A DNA stretch of 64,000 nt from Prunella strophiata (Eukaryota; Chordata; Aves; Passeriformes; Prunellidae): positions 9,773,187 to 9,837,186 of the forward strand of contig JAZBQD010000027.1 in assembly GCA_036583965.1 (NCBI GenBank). Reading direction: 5' to 3'. The notes under the pieces were generated by a model. The model had not been told where the DNA came from. It ran no database searches and was given only the letters and a program-made list of their open reading frames with translations. Positions within the stretch are counted from its first letter, which is position 1. The number at the start of each line of letters is the position of its first letter. This document shows positions 1-12,800 of the stretch, in pieces. Position numbers and translations under genes: made by a program.

Positions 1-3000
1 TGTTCACAAGTAGTTTTCAGGGCACAGATTACAAGTGCTATGATAAAAATTTTGAGTTGGATATCTTTATTTTTTGCTCCTCTGATCAGGTCTTTCATCA
101 CTTGTCTCTTGCTAACCAGGGAAGCTCTGAGACTTGGGCAGATTTCAGAATTTCCATCTACCCCAAAAACTGCAGATTTAGTCACCACTGGCCCAGCCTC
201 ACAAGGCTCTGAGCTCTCCAACTGCCTTTGACTTGGGGAGTAGCTGTGCAGGCTCACTTTCTTGCTGGAGCTTTTTGATAGACCAGATCCAGCTTTTCCT
301 TGTGCTGAGCCTGTATATACACTGTCTTCAGGGGCCTCTTGCTTGGGATATCTGCAATACAAAGACCTCTGAATCTATCCCTGCCAGGTGCACTCCACCA
401 AGATGGGAACCCATGGATGTAGGTGTCTTTTCTATTTATGCTTGTGGAAAGGCATGGGGGATCCTATAAGTCTGTTCTGCTGGATCTCTTTTGCCATTTC
501 TTTCTCCTATTTCCATTTCTTTCCCTTCTGAAGACTTTCCAAAGACATGAATATTATGCAATGGACTGTGAAGGACTTGAGAGAGAAAGCTGTAAAATGC
601 ACATCAGCCACTCCATAAATGTCAGGGATGCTGTTCAGAAGCATGGCTACTCGAGTTTAGCCAGTTCTGTATCTCAAGTGATCCCTGCAGATTTATTAGA
701 TGCTTCAAAATAGATTTGAAATAACTGGATTTAGTGTTTCTGGCGATTCCTTGAACCATCTTGTTTTTCAGCCAACTTGCATAAATGTGCCAGTCATGGG
801 CTGCGATGTATCAGCCAACTTAGCAAATGGTTTTATTTATAGCTGAAAGAGTGAAGCCAAGGAGTATAAATCCTGAAAAAAGTATAAACTGTATTGTGGA
901 ATTAATAAACTTCAGATTCATGGAATTTCTAATGTTCCACTGATGGCTAAAAAATCTGTTTAATGGCCGCTGAGTGATACTTGGCTGCAAAGCAGAAACC
1001 CCAAAGTTGTCTTAACTCAACAGTGATATTTTTTAGTGTTTGTGTGCTGGCTCTGAATGTCTTTGCTGAATGATGGAAAGCTGACCTTCTCCGCCGCGTT
1101 TCTGCAGCGACCAGATAAGATTTCAGATCACAGCTTCGCTTCTTCTGTTGATGGTCTGTGGCTGTAGCCCAAGAAGCGCTGTGAGATGTCGGGCTGTTTA
1201 TCTGGAGGATCAGTTGCGTGTCTGGCTAACTTTGGGGGTGTGAACGATGTTCAGGGCTGAAAGCAAGTGCAGGGGAAGGAGCTGAGGAGTAGAGAGTGGA
1301 TCCTGTGCTTTCAGAGCGTGGCTGGCCAGCCAGGGGAGGTCCAGCCACATCTTCACAAATACCAGCATGTGTTGGACCTTTTGAGGTAAGTAGATCTGGG
1401 CTGCTGAAGAGGCATCTTCCTCCTTCATGTCTCATCTCCATCGAAACTGCATGTGATTTTAGTGTATTTTTAAGCTGGTGACTGTAACATTCTTTTTCAC
1501 AGTGATTCATTAAAGTTTCAGGATCTTATTGCACATCCTTTCCTCGTAGGTCAGTGTCAGGGCAAGTGTGTTGCAGAGATCTCCTTGCTACATGGATTAT
1601 TTATGTGGGAATGCATAGGACCTGTGTGGGCATTTAACAGCTGCTGGTTGGCAAACCTGTGTGTAGGAGTGCTGTCCTGGGTGGTGCTGGTCAGGGAGCG
1701 TTGGCAGCAGCCTGAGCTTGGGGTTCTCTTCCTGGGTGGGGGGTATGGAAGGAATGGTGACAGCAGAAACCACTGAGCCTTCTTGGTCCCCAAGGCAGGG
1801 GGTTACAGCGTGATGTGTTGAGCATGTGGGTGCTGTTTTGTGACTGCAGTGAGCTTGGGGTGCTTGTGGGGCCATTCCTACAGCCTGGCTGAGTGGCACT
1901 GATGTGCTCCATGGCAGCCACAGTGTGTCTCTGCCTGCTCTGTCTGCAGGTGATGGCCAGGTCTCCTCCCTGATTGTTGTGTCCCTCATGGTTGGGTGTC
2001 CCTGACCTCAGAGAAGAGCAGTGTCTCCAGGGTCATTACTCTCAGTCTCTCATCTGTTACTGTGCTTTGTTAACTTGGTCCAGCCTAGCTTTTTGTGCAT
2101 ATGGGTGCTGCTTCCCATTCAAGAGATGAGCTCTAAAAGCCTAGTTATATTTTATTTATTTAATTTACTTTAAAGGTAAGTTCAGCTAAGCAAGTTTGCA
2201 CTTTTCTAGGTTCTAGTGATTGACGTTGTGTTTGAACACCACATTCAAAGCTAATATTTCTTGCAGATGCTGAGATAAGTATCTGTAAATCTTTGCATTT
2301 ACCATTATCCCCAATTTTCTTGTGCAGTGCCTGCTGTCACCGCATAAGGGTATTTATCCTGCACATAATCTGATTGGAAAATAACGCTTTGAAACAGAAA
2401 GGAAAATACACATTTCAGGTGGTGTTAGAAATGTCAGTTGCGGATGCTTAAACAGTCCTGATTGTCTGCAGGCTTTGGGGCATTTGGGTTTTCAGCCCCC
2501 TATTGTTACAGCTAAAGCTGCTTATTGGAGTCCGAATAGGTTAGAAAGGCACCTTGTTGTTGAGACCATCAGAAGTCTGCCTTCCCCCCTCCTGGAGGAT
2601 GGCTTCTCACAGCCCAGCCAGTCAAGCCTTAACCCTTGGCTTAGACAGCGTGGGGCTGAACAAAGAGCTGCAGCTTTCAGATGGAGCAGAATAAAAAGCT
2701 ATTATTTCATAATAATACTCTGCTCTTTCCTTCCAAGGATTTCCTAAGGACTTTACAAATATTAAGGCCTGGGCAGTCACCCCCATGACTGAGAGCTGGA
2801 GAAGTGGCTGTGTGTGGGCATCTCAAGAGCTGAACATGAGGCATAATCTCTGCCCTGGGGTAGACTCAAGCCTCAAGTTCCCTGTGCAGTTCATACCTGT
2901 AAGAGGTCAATGTGTGGGACCATGAGGATGTTTGGGGCCAGGAGAGCCTCCTGATTTGCTTTGTTCTGTACCAATTTCTTAGCCTTGTTCCAGCTCCTTG

Positions 3001-3752
3001 ACCCTTGCCAGTCTTTGCTGGGTCTTACGTGAGGCTGGTGACTGTGGGATCAAGGATGTTCTCTGCCCAGTCCAGATGGACTTCTTCATGCCATTCCTCA
3101 AGCAGGGAAGATGGAAAGATTGCAGTGCTCATCTAGACCCCACTGTGGGGGTGGTGGCAATCCAGCTGTTTCCTGGACTGGTTATACCCAACCCTTCTGC
3201 CACCATCACAGCATCAGGTGGGACTGAGGTATCTTTGTGCAGGGGGATGTGCTTGCAGCCCCTTGTCCCCGTGGTGGGAGCAGAAATGGGGTATAGGGTG
3301 TCTTCCCCATAATACCTAGTCCTGTCATTGAGCAGATCAGACCCCTCCTCAAATTAAAGATGGGAGCATCTCTTACCAGTGATGCTGAGAATCTTTGCTC
3401 TTTCATCCATCTTCTCCTGCCTTTGTGGTCCTCTGGGGCACTAACAGGAGCTGTTTTAGGTTGTCAGTGTTTCTTCTCCCACCTCTTTTTCAATTGCACC
3501 TTAAAATTGGCACCTCTAGCAATGTTGTGGACTCTCAGCTTGGCATCGGCACTTCTGCCCAGCTGTGTCTGGCTGTGAGCAGCAGTGGGTGAACAGTGCT
3601 GAGAACCTCCTGTTCCCCTGGATGTGGGTACTTCTGTGGAGGGAGCACATGGCACTGCCCTCTTTGTCCTCACATCATCCCTCAAAGACCTCCCTCTGGC
3701 CAGCATTACAGACGGGTGGATAGATCAGCTGCCATTTTCTCTTTCAAACAGT

Positions 3753-3804
3753 GACAATAAGTCTCTTTCCTTTGCAGGGACAATTAGTTTCTTTCCTTTG
3801 CGAG
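3753..3804. repeat. Imperfect tandem duplication, unit about 26 bp
   Basis: Two adjacent copies (3753-3777 and 3779-3804) share the pattern gacaat-agt-tctttcctttgc with few differences. Each copy ends in a pyrimidine tract followed by GCAG or GCGAG, so the first resembles a splice acceptor. No exon follows, so this is read as a small local duplication. Confidence 0.6.
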
Positions 3805-6800
3805 GTGTTTGGTTGGAATGGGCTGACCCCTCTTCATGGAAGGAGGGCCTTTGTCCCCTTGTGTCCCTGGGAGAAGCCACAGCATGGACCGTTTATGGTT
3901 TTTCCTTTTAACACAGTGACGGCGGCTTTGTTTTCTACGTTTAGTTTGCATCTAAGACCAGGACATGGCTCATGCTGTGTCCCTGATCCAGTGTTTAAAG
4001 CTTTGCTGTGATATAAGTTTGGCCTGGGCCCTGCAGGGTTTAGCTTAATTTTTAAAGCTCTCAATGTGAATAATTCCTTGCTGAATGCAGATCGCAAGAG
4101 GGGATATTGATTTAAAGCTTTAAAGCTGGTGGTTATGGATTAAAAAAAAAAAAAAGAGAGAGGAAAGAAGGAGATTTACTGTAGTCAGAGCTGGTTGCCT
4201 AAATGTTAGTCCCTTACAGACAGGCTTTTGCTGAGCTAGGTGTGGGAATGGACTAGGAAGCCTGGTGAATTTTAGCTTTAAATTGTTGGCTGCTGAGGAA
4301 CCAACCCTGGTGTACACTCGATAGCTGTTTGCTGTGCAAGGGGAGCATTTGCTGCTGCCTGGGCACTGTCTGGGTACAGACATGCTGTGGGGCTGCAGCA
4401 GCTAACCTGGATCCTTCCCTAGGGTAGGGGTTCAGGGGGAGGATGTGTTGGGTTGGGTTGATGCTGCTGTGCAGCCACACACGGGGTGTAACTGGGGTGG
4501 CAGGTGGGGAGCACTCAGCAGAGCAGAGGTGTAGCAGCTCAGAAAGAACATTGTGGGAAAGGAAGCTTTGGTAGGGAAGATGCAGTGGAAAATAAAGACA
4601 ATTAAAAGCAGGCTGTACGTCCAGTTAGCAGACAGGGCTCTGAGGTCACTAATGCTGGTTATTTGGATTTCAAAGAGGATCCTATTAGCTTCTGTGGCGG
4701 AGAACCATTAATCAGTGGGGCGGGAGCTCGGGCTGGCTGCAGAAATCAGTTTTCAGTGTCCTTGGTGTCCTGCCGGGCTGGCGCTGCAGAGCGTCCTGCA
4801 CAATGGTGGGTCTGTCTGGGATGAGGCACTTCTAGCCAGAGGCACAGTGTGGGATGGGGAATGCTAGGCCCCTCTGCCTGGGATCAGTGCAGGGATATAT
4901 GGATGTTGTGTCCATGCAGACCCCATTGCAAAATCCCATCTTGATGCTGCTGTCCAAGGGAATGTTGCTGAGCTGCTCAAAACGGAGTTACACACCTTTG
5001 GCAAGCATCCAGTTAAGTTTGCTAAATGGCGTTTGGGGAAAAAACCAGTGTTTCCAGGTGTGACTGTTTGTGATCCTTTGGAAATACAATCTCTGGCCTG
5101 CCTTTTTGTTCCGATTGGGAACATGTGCCCAGGAGCCATTTCCAAAGGAGCTTTAAGCACAGGACTCAAAGTAACATTGGAAGTTTGAGTTGGACTTGCA
5201 CAGCAGCCTTGCTCTCCAAGCCTGGTGCTTTAAAAACCTCTCACTATTTGGAAGAGTCATTTGCTGTAGAAAGATGCCATAATTAATGCAGAAGGAGACC
5301 AGAGATGGGGTCAGAGAAGGGTTGCTTAGAAAAAATCAAGATGTGGATGTGGTGGTAGAATCTGGAACAAAACTTTTTTTGTTCGGGTTTTTTTTTTCTA
5401 CTTTTTTGGTAGTTTTTTCCCAAGAAAAGTGTCTGAAACCTCCTTGCTTGAAATATTTAAATTTTTGCCAAAACTTGTTTATCTGGGATTTGATCTAACA
5501 TTTCATTGTTATTTCATTGTTATTTAAGTCCTCCAAATGTCATCAGAGGAAGATATTTATTAGCAATTACTAGATCAACATCCATAAACCCAAATAATTT
5601 CTTCTTCTACATTTAGATTTAAACCCCCAGTGTGATCCATTGAGACTTTTTAGGGACTGATAAGCAGAGCTTAAAATAAAAAAAAGGACAATAAAAAAGG
5701 TTTTGTGTAGAAATTATGGCCATTGCTATGAAAAACTTGATTAAGATCAGCAAGTCTCTGGCTGGACTGAATATACTTAAAATCCCGAATTGTCTGGCTT
5801 TTTGTCTGCAGAATGAATTTATAAGCAAAAGGAGAACCCAAGCCTCCTATTTTAACATGCCTGGAGTTCATGAGTAGAGCTGGGTTTCAGAGACTCCTGC
5901 CTTGTTTTGGCTAAGTCCTTAAAATGGAGATCTGGAGATTAGCGTGGTGGGCCTGGGGTCATCTCTTTGCAGAATGTGTAGTCTCAGACACACAAGATCT
6001 TTTTCTCCAGACGTCCCTTCTGGTTGTGATGTTTGAGCCCTTGCTTTGCTCCCTGGCTAAGAGCAACGTTAATCATAGGACTGGAATTTGTGACTTAACC
6101 AAAGAGGCGTTTTAATGCTTTTCCTGTCATCGATCAGTGGCTGGAAGCCACTGTCTCGGTAGCGTGTCCACATTGACCTCTGTGTTGGTGCTTGATGGGT
6201 TCCCATCCTTCTGGGTGCCTCCCAGCTCAGGAATGCCTTCCAGCATGCCTGCCTTTCTCCTTTGGAAAGGGATGCTCTGAACTTGGTCCCCTTAGAGACA
6301 GAAAAGAGGCTTTTTGTGCACGCTGCAAAGGGCTCTTGTGTCTGCAGCAGGGCACGACAGAGACCTTCCTTCTGAATCTGTACTTGGAGAACAAAAAAAA
6401 GCCCTTGCATCAGAACTTGCTATTTATATTTCTAGCTCTGAGACTCCTCAGCTGCATTATTAATGAAGCGTTTACCAATTAAGATAGATGAGTCTGCTCT
6501 TGAGGGTGTTTGTTAAGGTAAGGAACCTTATTAGCATATCTGATAGATACAGTGCCAGGTGCTGATTAAAACCTTGTTGACTCCCCAGGGGCAGAAGTCT
6601 TGAGGAAATAAGGTGGAGAAAGTTGTCCTCTTTCCTGGCTTTGGCCGTGCAGAGAGCAGGAAGAGAAATTCAGCATTCCTCCCCAAAGGCAGAGCCCTGA
6701 GCCTGTGAGCAGCTTGAAATGGGCATGGGGAGGAAATTAATCAGCCTGGATCAGAAATTCCAATAGCTGGAGTGATGCAAGTGTGATTAATGCCTCCTGA

Positions 6801-9800
6801 ATGTGAGAGGTGGCAAGATGCTAGTTTTGCTGCTCATGCAAGGCTAGCAGCCTGTCAGGCGAGGAATTAGTTTCCAATGTTGACCCTATGGGTTTCGGAG
6901 GTCTGGAATCGATGCTTGCCTATGTAACAGTGTTTCAGCAGCTCACTAAATTAGGTTTGCAGGCAAAATGATGCTGTGAGGTACAGTCAACCCACATATG
7001 AAACCAATTTCCCTTTGAAGCAGCCCTAAAGAGGGCGACCAGAAGAGAAACGAGATCATCTTTAGGTCTCTCGTGACCTACAAGAGTTGAGAAGTGTGTA
7101 TTCACTTTCCATATTTATTATAATATGGCAGAGGAACTGTATTGTAGGCTTTAATGATCCGCATGTGAAGAGCGTCTTAAAATAGACTTCAGATCTCCTT
7201 GGAGCATACATATGTGTTTATAATTTTACAGCTATAAAAATATATATTTACTGAATACATGTACTTTGTTTCTCCATCTGCTAAATATAGTCACGTATGA
7301 AAGTTATATAGAAAATGTAATTTTCCCCCGAATTATCCTGCTGTCAGTCTGCTTCAATTTCAGCGTCGGCAGAGGCGAGGCGGGAGTGGAGATGGGCACT
7401 GTTGTGCTGCCAAGCAGGTGTCTGGGAGCAGTTTGCCTCAGGATGGGGATTACTGGAGGTGGGTTTGGTGGTACCAGCTATTATGAAGCTTTGTCCAACA
7501 GTTCATGAGATAAGATCCTGTTTTCCGATTTGCTTGTAATTTTGTTGGGATTTTAGACATCTGTGCTTTGAATTTTCATGTTGGATGTTGACCTCAAATG
7601 GTTTGATTTTAAGGGAGGGGGGAAAAAATTATAAAATGGTCCTGCCATTTTGGAGAGTAAGCGTGGAGAAGAATGTTGTGTTCATCTTGTTGAAGAATTC
7701 CAGAGAACATTTCTCAGAGCTTGCTGTGAGACTCAGTGCGAGGGGAATGGGGAGGGGGTGCCCATTTTGCGAGATTTCTTTGCTGTCCCTCTGCAGACTG
7801 TGGTCAAATCCAAGAAAAGTTGGACTCTGCATGTTCTCAGCAGAGACTTTTTTGATTCCAGCAGCTGGTAATTACCCAAGTGCCTTCACAATGGGCAAAG
7901 CTCCTTCCCACATGGCTCCCCAGGGAGGCAGGGCTGGATGCTGGCCATCCCCAGCCAGTGACTTCTCTCACTAGAGTGTCCTGCCCTCTAATAGCTGCTT
8001 TGGGGAGCAGACACGGAGTGGGGAGTGTGTCCCTAACCACAGCAGGGCAGGCAGGTGGGGCTGGGCCTGGCAGGGGACATTGGAATACAGAGGTGTTCTA
8101 GGCAAAGGTAGGAAATGGCACAGTGTCTGGAGGAGGGAGACTTCCCAGGATCAGGGAGAAGCATGGGATGGCATTGTGCAAGAAGGACACATCAGGTCAG
8201 TTTGTCTCTGATATTTCCCAACAGTGCAGCTGGAGTCACAGCCCTTCACCGGGTGCCGTGTCTCCTGTGCACAGTCCTTGCAGAGGGCTGCAGAAATGCT
8301 TGCACCACGTTTGGGAGATCAGCAGATGGTTTCTCTGAAGAGAGCCTGAAATGTGACTGTTGCTAAAATCGTTTTTTACAAAAACCACAAGTTCTTTAAA
8401 AAAAGGATAATTTCTCTCACAAACTCCAGCTCAAATAGTCTTTAAAATAAATACACTTCTGTGGCGTCTGCAGTTGGGCCTGGCTGGAGAGCCTGGAGTC
8501 TGCCTTGTGAGAAGTGTCATGACTCTAGAGTTTGTTTTGGTTCATTTTTGGAATGTTCTGCTGTGAAGGAAGGAGCCAGGCAGTCATCAGAACAGTCCCT
8601 GGGTAGGATCTGGAATGGGTGACTCCACCATTCCTGTTTCCAGTCCTCTGAGCTTGGAGCAGGAATTTGAAGAGCCCTGAGAAACCAGTCACCAGCAATA
8701 CATCTCCAGACAAGAGGCTGCTGAGGAAGATGCTATCTCTTTGTGGTTTATTCCTGTCTGCTCTTTTGGGATCCCATCCCTGATGGGATGTGAGTGTTTC
8801 TGGTTGGTTTCTGCAGCAGAGCAAGAAGGTTAGTAGAGCTCTTGGACCTCCTGCTTCCCAACTTGCTGGTGTGCTGTGGTGGCAGCCTGGCAAGTCATGC
8901 TGCTGTCTACTTATGTGCTGAAGCTCCAAAAATGACCACAGGCCTCTGGCACACAAAGGGAGGTTTCAGCTTTGCACCCCTAAATGCCAAGGATTGACTT
9001 GCTCCTTGCATTTGAGCCGGTGTGTGTCCAGCTGCCAGGGTGGAGATTTGTAGCCTTGGGGAGTGCAAAGGTAGCAATGTATTAACTTCAAATGTTGTTA
9101 CTGGGTTTTTCTTTCAGAACCACAGTTTGCTCTCAGAGGAGCATCCCAGTAAAGGGCAGCCTGCCCATTCCTTGGGTCTGTCTTTCCCTGCCACGTGTGT
9201 GCTGCGGTGGAGTTGGATGCTTTTGGGAGTGGGTGGGTCCTGTGTCTGAGACAAGTTTCTTTCCTCAAGGATGTGATTTACTGAGAGACAACAGGAAGGA
9301 TAGTTAGTGGGGTAAAGCCTGAATGAAACGGGACCACATTGTGGTCTTCCAAGCTCTGCCTGTGGGGAGCTGGGTGGGTGGCGTGTTTGCTGGTGTTTTC
9401 AGGGATTCCTTGTAAGCATTTGAGGAACATTTGCTCAAAACTTGCAACCAATTTCTTTCTTCTGTTGTACAAAAATGCTACCAATGAAAATAGACAAGCT
9501 CTCTGGGTCATTTCCAGATGCCCTTAGTAAGACAGAAGTGTTTATTTTTTATGGGCCAATTTTTGTAGTCTACCAGAACGTCTTGTACTGTTAATGCTGC
9601 ATGGAGCAATAGCTCTGCAGTGTTTAATAAGAGCAATGTGCTCTCAGGGATATTCAAATCAGAGGTAGTTTCCTCACATGTACACACTCGATAGTGTGTG
9701 TTATGGAACATCTGGGTCCAGAATTGCACTAAAAAAACCAAATGACCAAGTCAACCTGAAAGTTGTACCAGGGCTCTACCTGGAGAATCAGCATGTGCAG

Positions 9801-12800
9801 CCTTCTTCTCTGCTGCAAGGCCCTTGAGCAGATGGCCTGGCTTTTTTTTATCCCTTTTCCTCCTCCTCCTCAGGATTTGCAAGTCAGGAGTAAAACTCAG
9901 CTTTGAATTTTCTGTCAGCATAAGGAACTGTAAGTCCAAAAGGCTTTCTGGCTGCAGTTACATGGCTGCGTGGGAGGCGAAGAGCCCTTGGTTCTCCTGC
10001 CTCTGTGTCTGCCCTTCTCCTGCTGTGGTTCTTGGCTTTACCTCCAGGTCTGGACTGCCTGGATGGTGGTGCTGGAGTAGTGGGTGGCTGGTGTCAGAGG
10101 ATGTTGGTGGCAGCAGCTCTGCCACTGCATCCTGGCTGCCTTGGTGCCTCCAGCCCCTAGGTTCCTGCATCTCAGAGGGGTGCAGAGTGATGCTGGTGAC
10201 TCTGCCTTGTTTTGGGGCTCCCTGTGCCTTCCAGCTGCTCTGTGACCTGAGTGTCTCCAAGCAGAGTGATGGTAGGTGTCTGGGGGAGAGCATACATGCA
10301 AAAAAAGCTTACATAGATACTGCCCCAGAGCCCTCAGTGTGAGTGAGCTCTCTGGCCATCAGAGATAATCCTGGAAGGGCTTTTCCATCAGCTTCATGAG
10401 GAACACAGGGTTACTTTTCCTCATGAAGGAACCTAATCTGCTTGTCCTGGGTTCTCTGTGCTTCTGCTGCAGGAATGGAGAAGGATGGGACAGGCAGTGG
10501 CTGGAGGGGGACAGTGCAGCTCTGTTGGATGTCATGTCAGTCATGGCACCACAGGCTGGGATGTTGTCGTTTGGATGAATTTCCTTCTTTGGTTTCACCT
10601 TAAAACCTATCTATCCCTTTGGGATGAGTGTTTCAGGGAGTAATCTTCGAGGTTTAACCTTTCTGATAGGAAATCTGCTCAGCTCTGGCTTTCATCATGG
10701 CTGCTGTCCTTCAGAAATGTCCCTGGCATCTCCATGTCCCTGTCTGGTGTGACTTGTTTAGAAGATTTTGCTGCAGAGATGGAGGAGGTTTGTATGTCTA
10801 TCTTGCTGAAGGAGAGGGCAGAAAAAAATAGGAGTCAGGGAGCTGTGGTACTTTTTCTGCCTTAGCTTCATGAAGGAAAGCAAGACCAAGAGCTTGGCTT
10901 TAAGGGTGTCTTAGGTTGCTATCTGCAGACTGGGAGAATGTCTCCCCCTTGGCTTGGAAAGGCAGTGGGCTGTGTTTTACATAAAGCCTGTTCAGTGTGG
11001 CTGGCATTGCACCATGTACAACAGGGAAACCAGCTAGCTCTCATTTTAAATAAGGATGGGAGATGCAGTGGGAATCGGCCCCAGGAGCAGACTGCCTGTT
11101 CCGGGCGTGGGCAGCCTGCCTGTGAAGTGTGTCAGCGTGGGTGAGGGAGCCAGGAGGGACTGAGATGCTCGTGTCCAATGCTCACAGAGGGTCCTTCCTT
11201 TGGTGCTGCACCAGGAACTTGAATGACATCTGAGTTACTTGCTGAAACCTGCTTGCAGATGTTGTAAAGTCATGCTAAGCCCTTCCCAATGTGGCTTCCT
11301 GAAGGGACCAAGTTCCAAGGATCTGGGACCCTTCTCCGCTTCATGTTCACCCTCTACATTCTCAGACTCTCTGCATGTGGGATGGGCTGTGTCTGCAAAG
11401 AGTTGGGCTTAAGCCTGAGCTATTCCAGTCAGTGCTGGTAGGTTGGGGGCCCCTGAGGGATGTCTTATGCTCTTGTACATGCTGTGTGTGCTTCTTGGGG
11501 GTGCTGAGAGGAGCAAATAATGAGATAATGATGGGCTGACCAGGAAAAGCATTTCCCCAAGAATGCAGCACCTGGTTTCCCCTACCTCCACAGATGACAT
11601 TCTAGAAACCAAGAGCCTTTCTCTGTTCTTGTAGATCCCAGCTGCACTCTCAGCTGTCAGCAGAGGAGGAGATAAATTAGGGTCTTGCTGGGAGAAGCCC
11701 AGAACAGTACAATTTTGGTTGAAATATTATGTAGGTGTCATGATGGACCATACAGCTCTGCTCAGCTGTACAGCTGGGGCTGCAGTGGTGGCAGTGGTCT
11801 CTTCTTGTCCATGCAGCTGATAGAGAGGAGTCCTGCTGACTCCTTCAGCAGTGCAGATTTTGGTGTAATGGCTGTGCTTGGGAGAGGTGATTTTTTGTAC
11901 AGCTCAGGTGGTGTGCTGAACCTAAACTTAACAATGCGGACAAAAAATCACACGGGTTTTGGTGAGTCCATGCTTTACCTTACAGTGTAGGTAAAGGGCC
12001 TTCAGTCAAGGGCTGTCTTCAAAATCTGGATGGTTGAATAACACTTGAAGGAGAAAGTGCTTGTGCTGAGATGGTGCTGAATCCCTTGTTCTGAACAAGC
12101 CTCACAGCTGTCTTTATCTTTTGTATGTCTGTCTGCAGAGCAAGAGCGATAATTAATGCACAGTGGCTCTCCTGGGTTCTGCCAAAGCCAATACTGGCTT
12201 TCCAAAGTCAGCTCAGAAGTACTGAAAGTGCAGTTTTAGGCAGGGCTGTGGGTCAGACCATTCTCCATTTGGCTCTTGATGCTTTGATTGTCAAGCATCA
12301 CTTGAAGCTTTTCAGTCAGCATTAAAGTGAGAGCATCAGTCTAAACTGAGGCAGTCCTGGGCATCAGATGATTACATATTTCAAAAAATTACCTTAGCTT
12401 GACCTTGGACAAAGGGAATGGTCAGCATCACATTTATATACTTTTAATGCAGCTTTTAATTTTTAACTTCTTTCAAACAGTCTTTTTTCCTTCATGCAGC
12501 TTTTCTTCCACAGCAAATCCACTGGTCATTTCCTGAGGAGCTGAACTTCAGCCTGCTCCTTGAAACACCCCTGTGAGTCCCAGAAGGGGCATTATCCCAG
12601 CTTTGCAGTCAGGGAAACCAAAGCCCAAAGAGAGTGAGAGCTTAATTTCAAAACCACCAGGTGGTTGTGATCCTCAGTTACAAGCAGTGGAGACCAGGGA
12701 TATTTTTAGTGGGGTTGAGTCTGTGGCCCCTCCAAGCCAGGTGGAAGACCACAGGCTTTTGGAGAGCTGGAGCTCCTGTCTGCTTCAAGTCCTGCTTGCC

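Noticed and set aside
9824..10342. Single frame of 172 codons in intron 1
   Set aside because: The Trp/Cys/Ser-rich translation looks like random non-coding DNA; no splice pattern, promoter or polyadenylation signal supports it.
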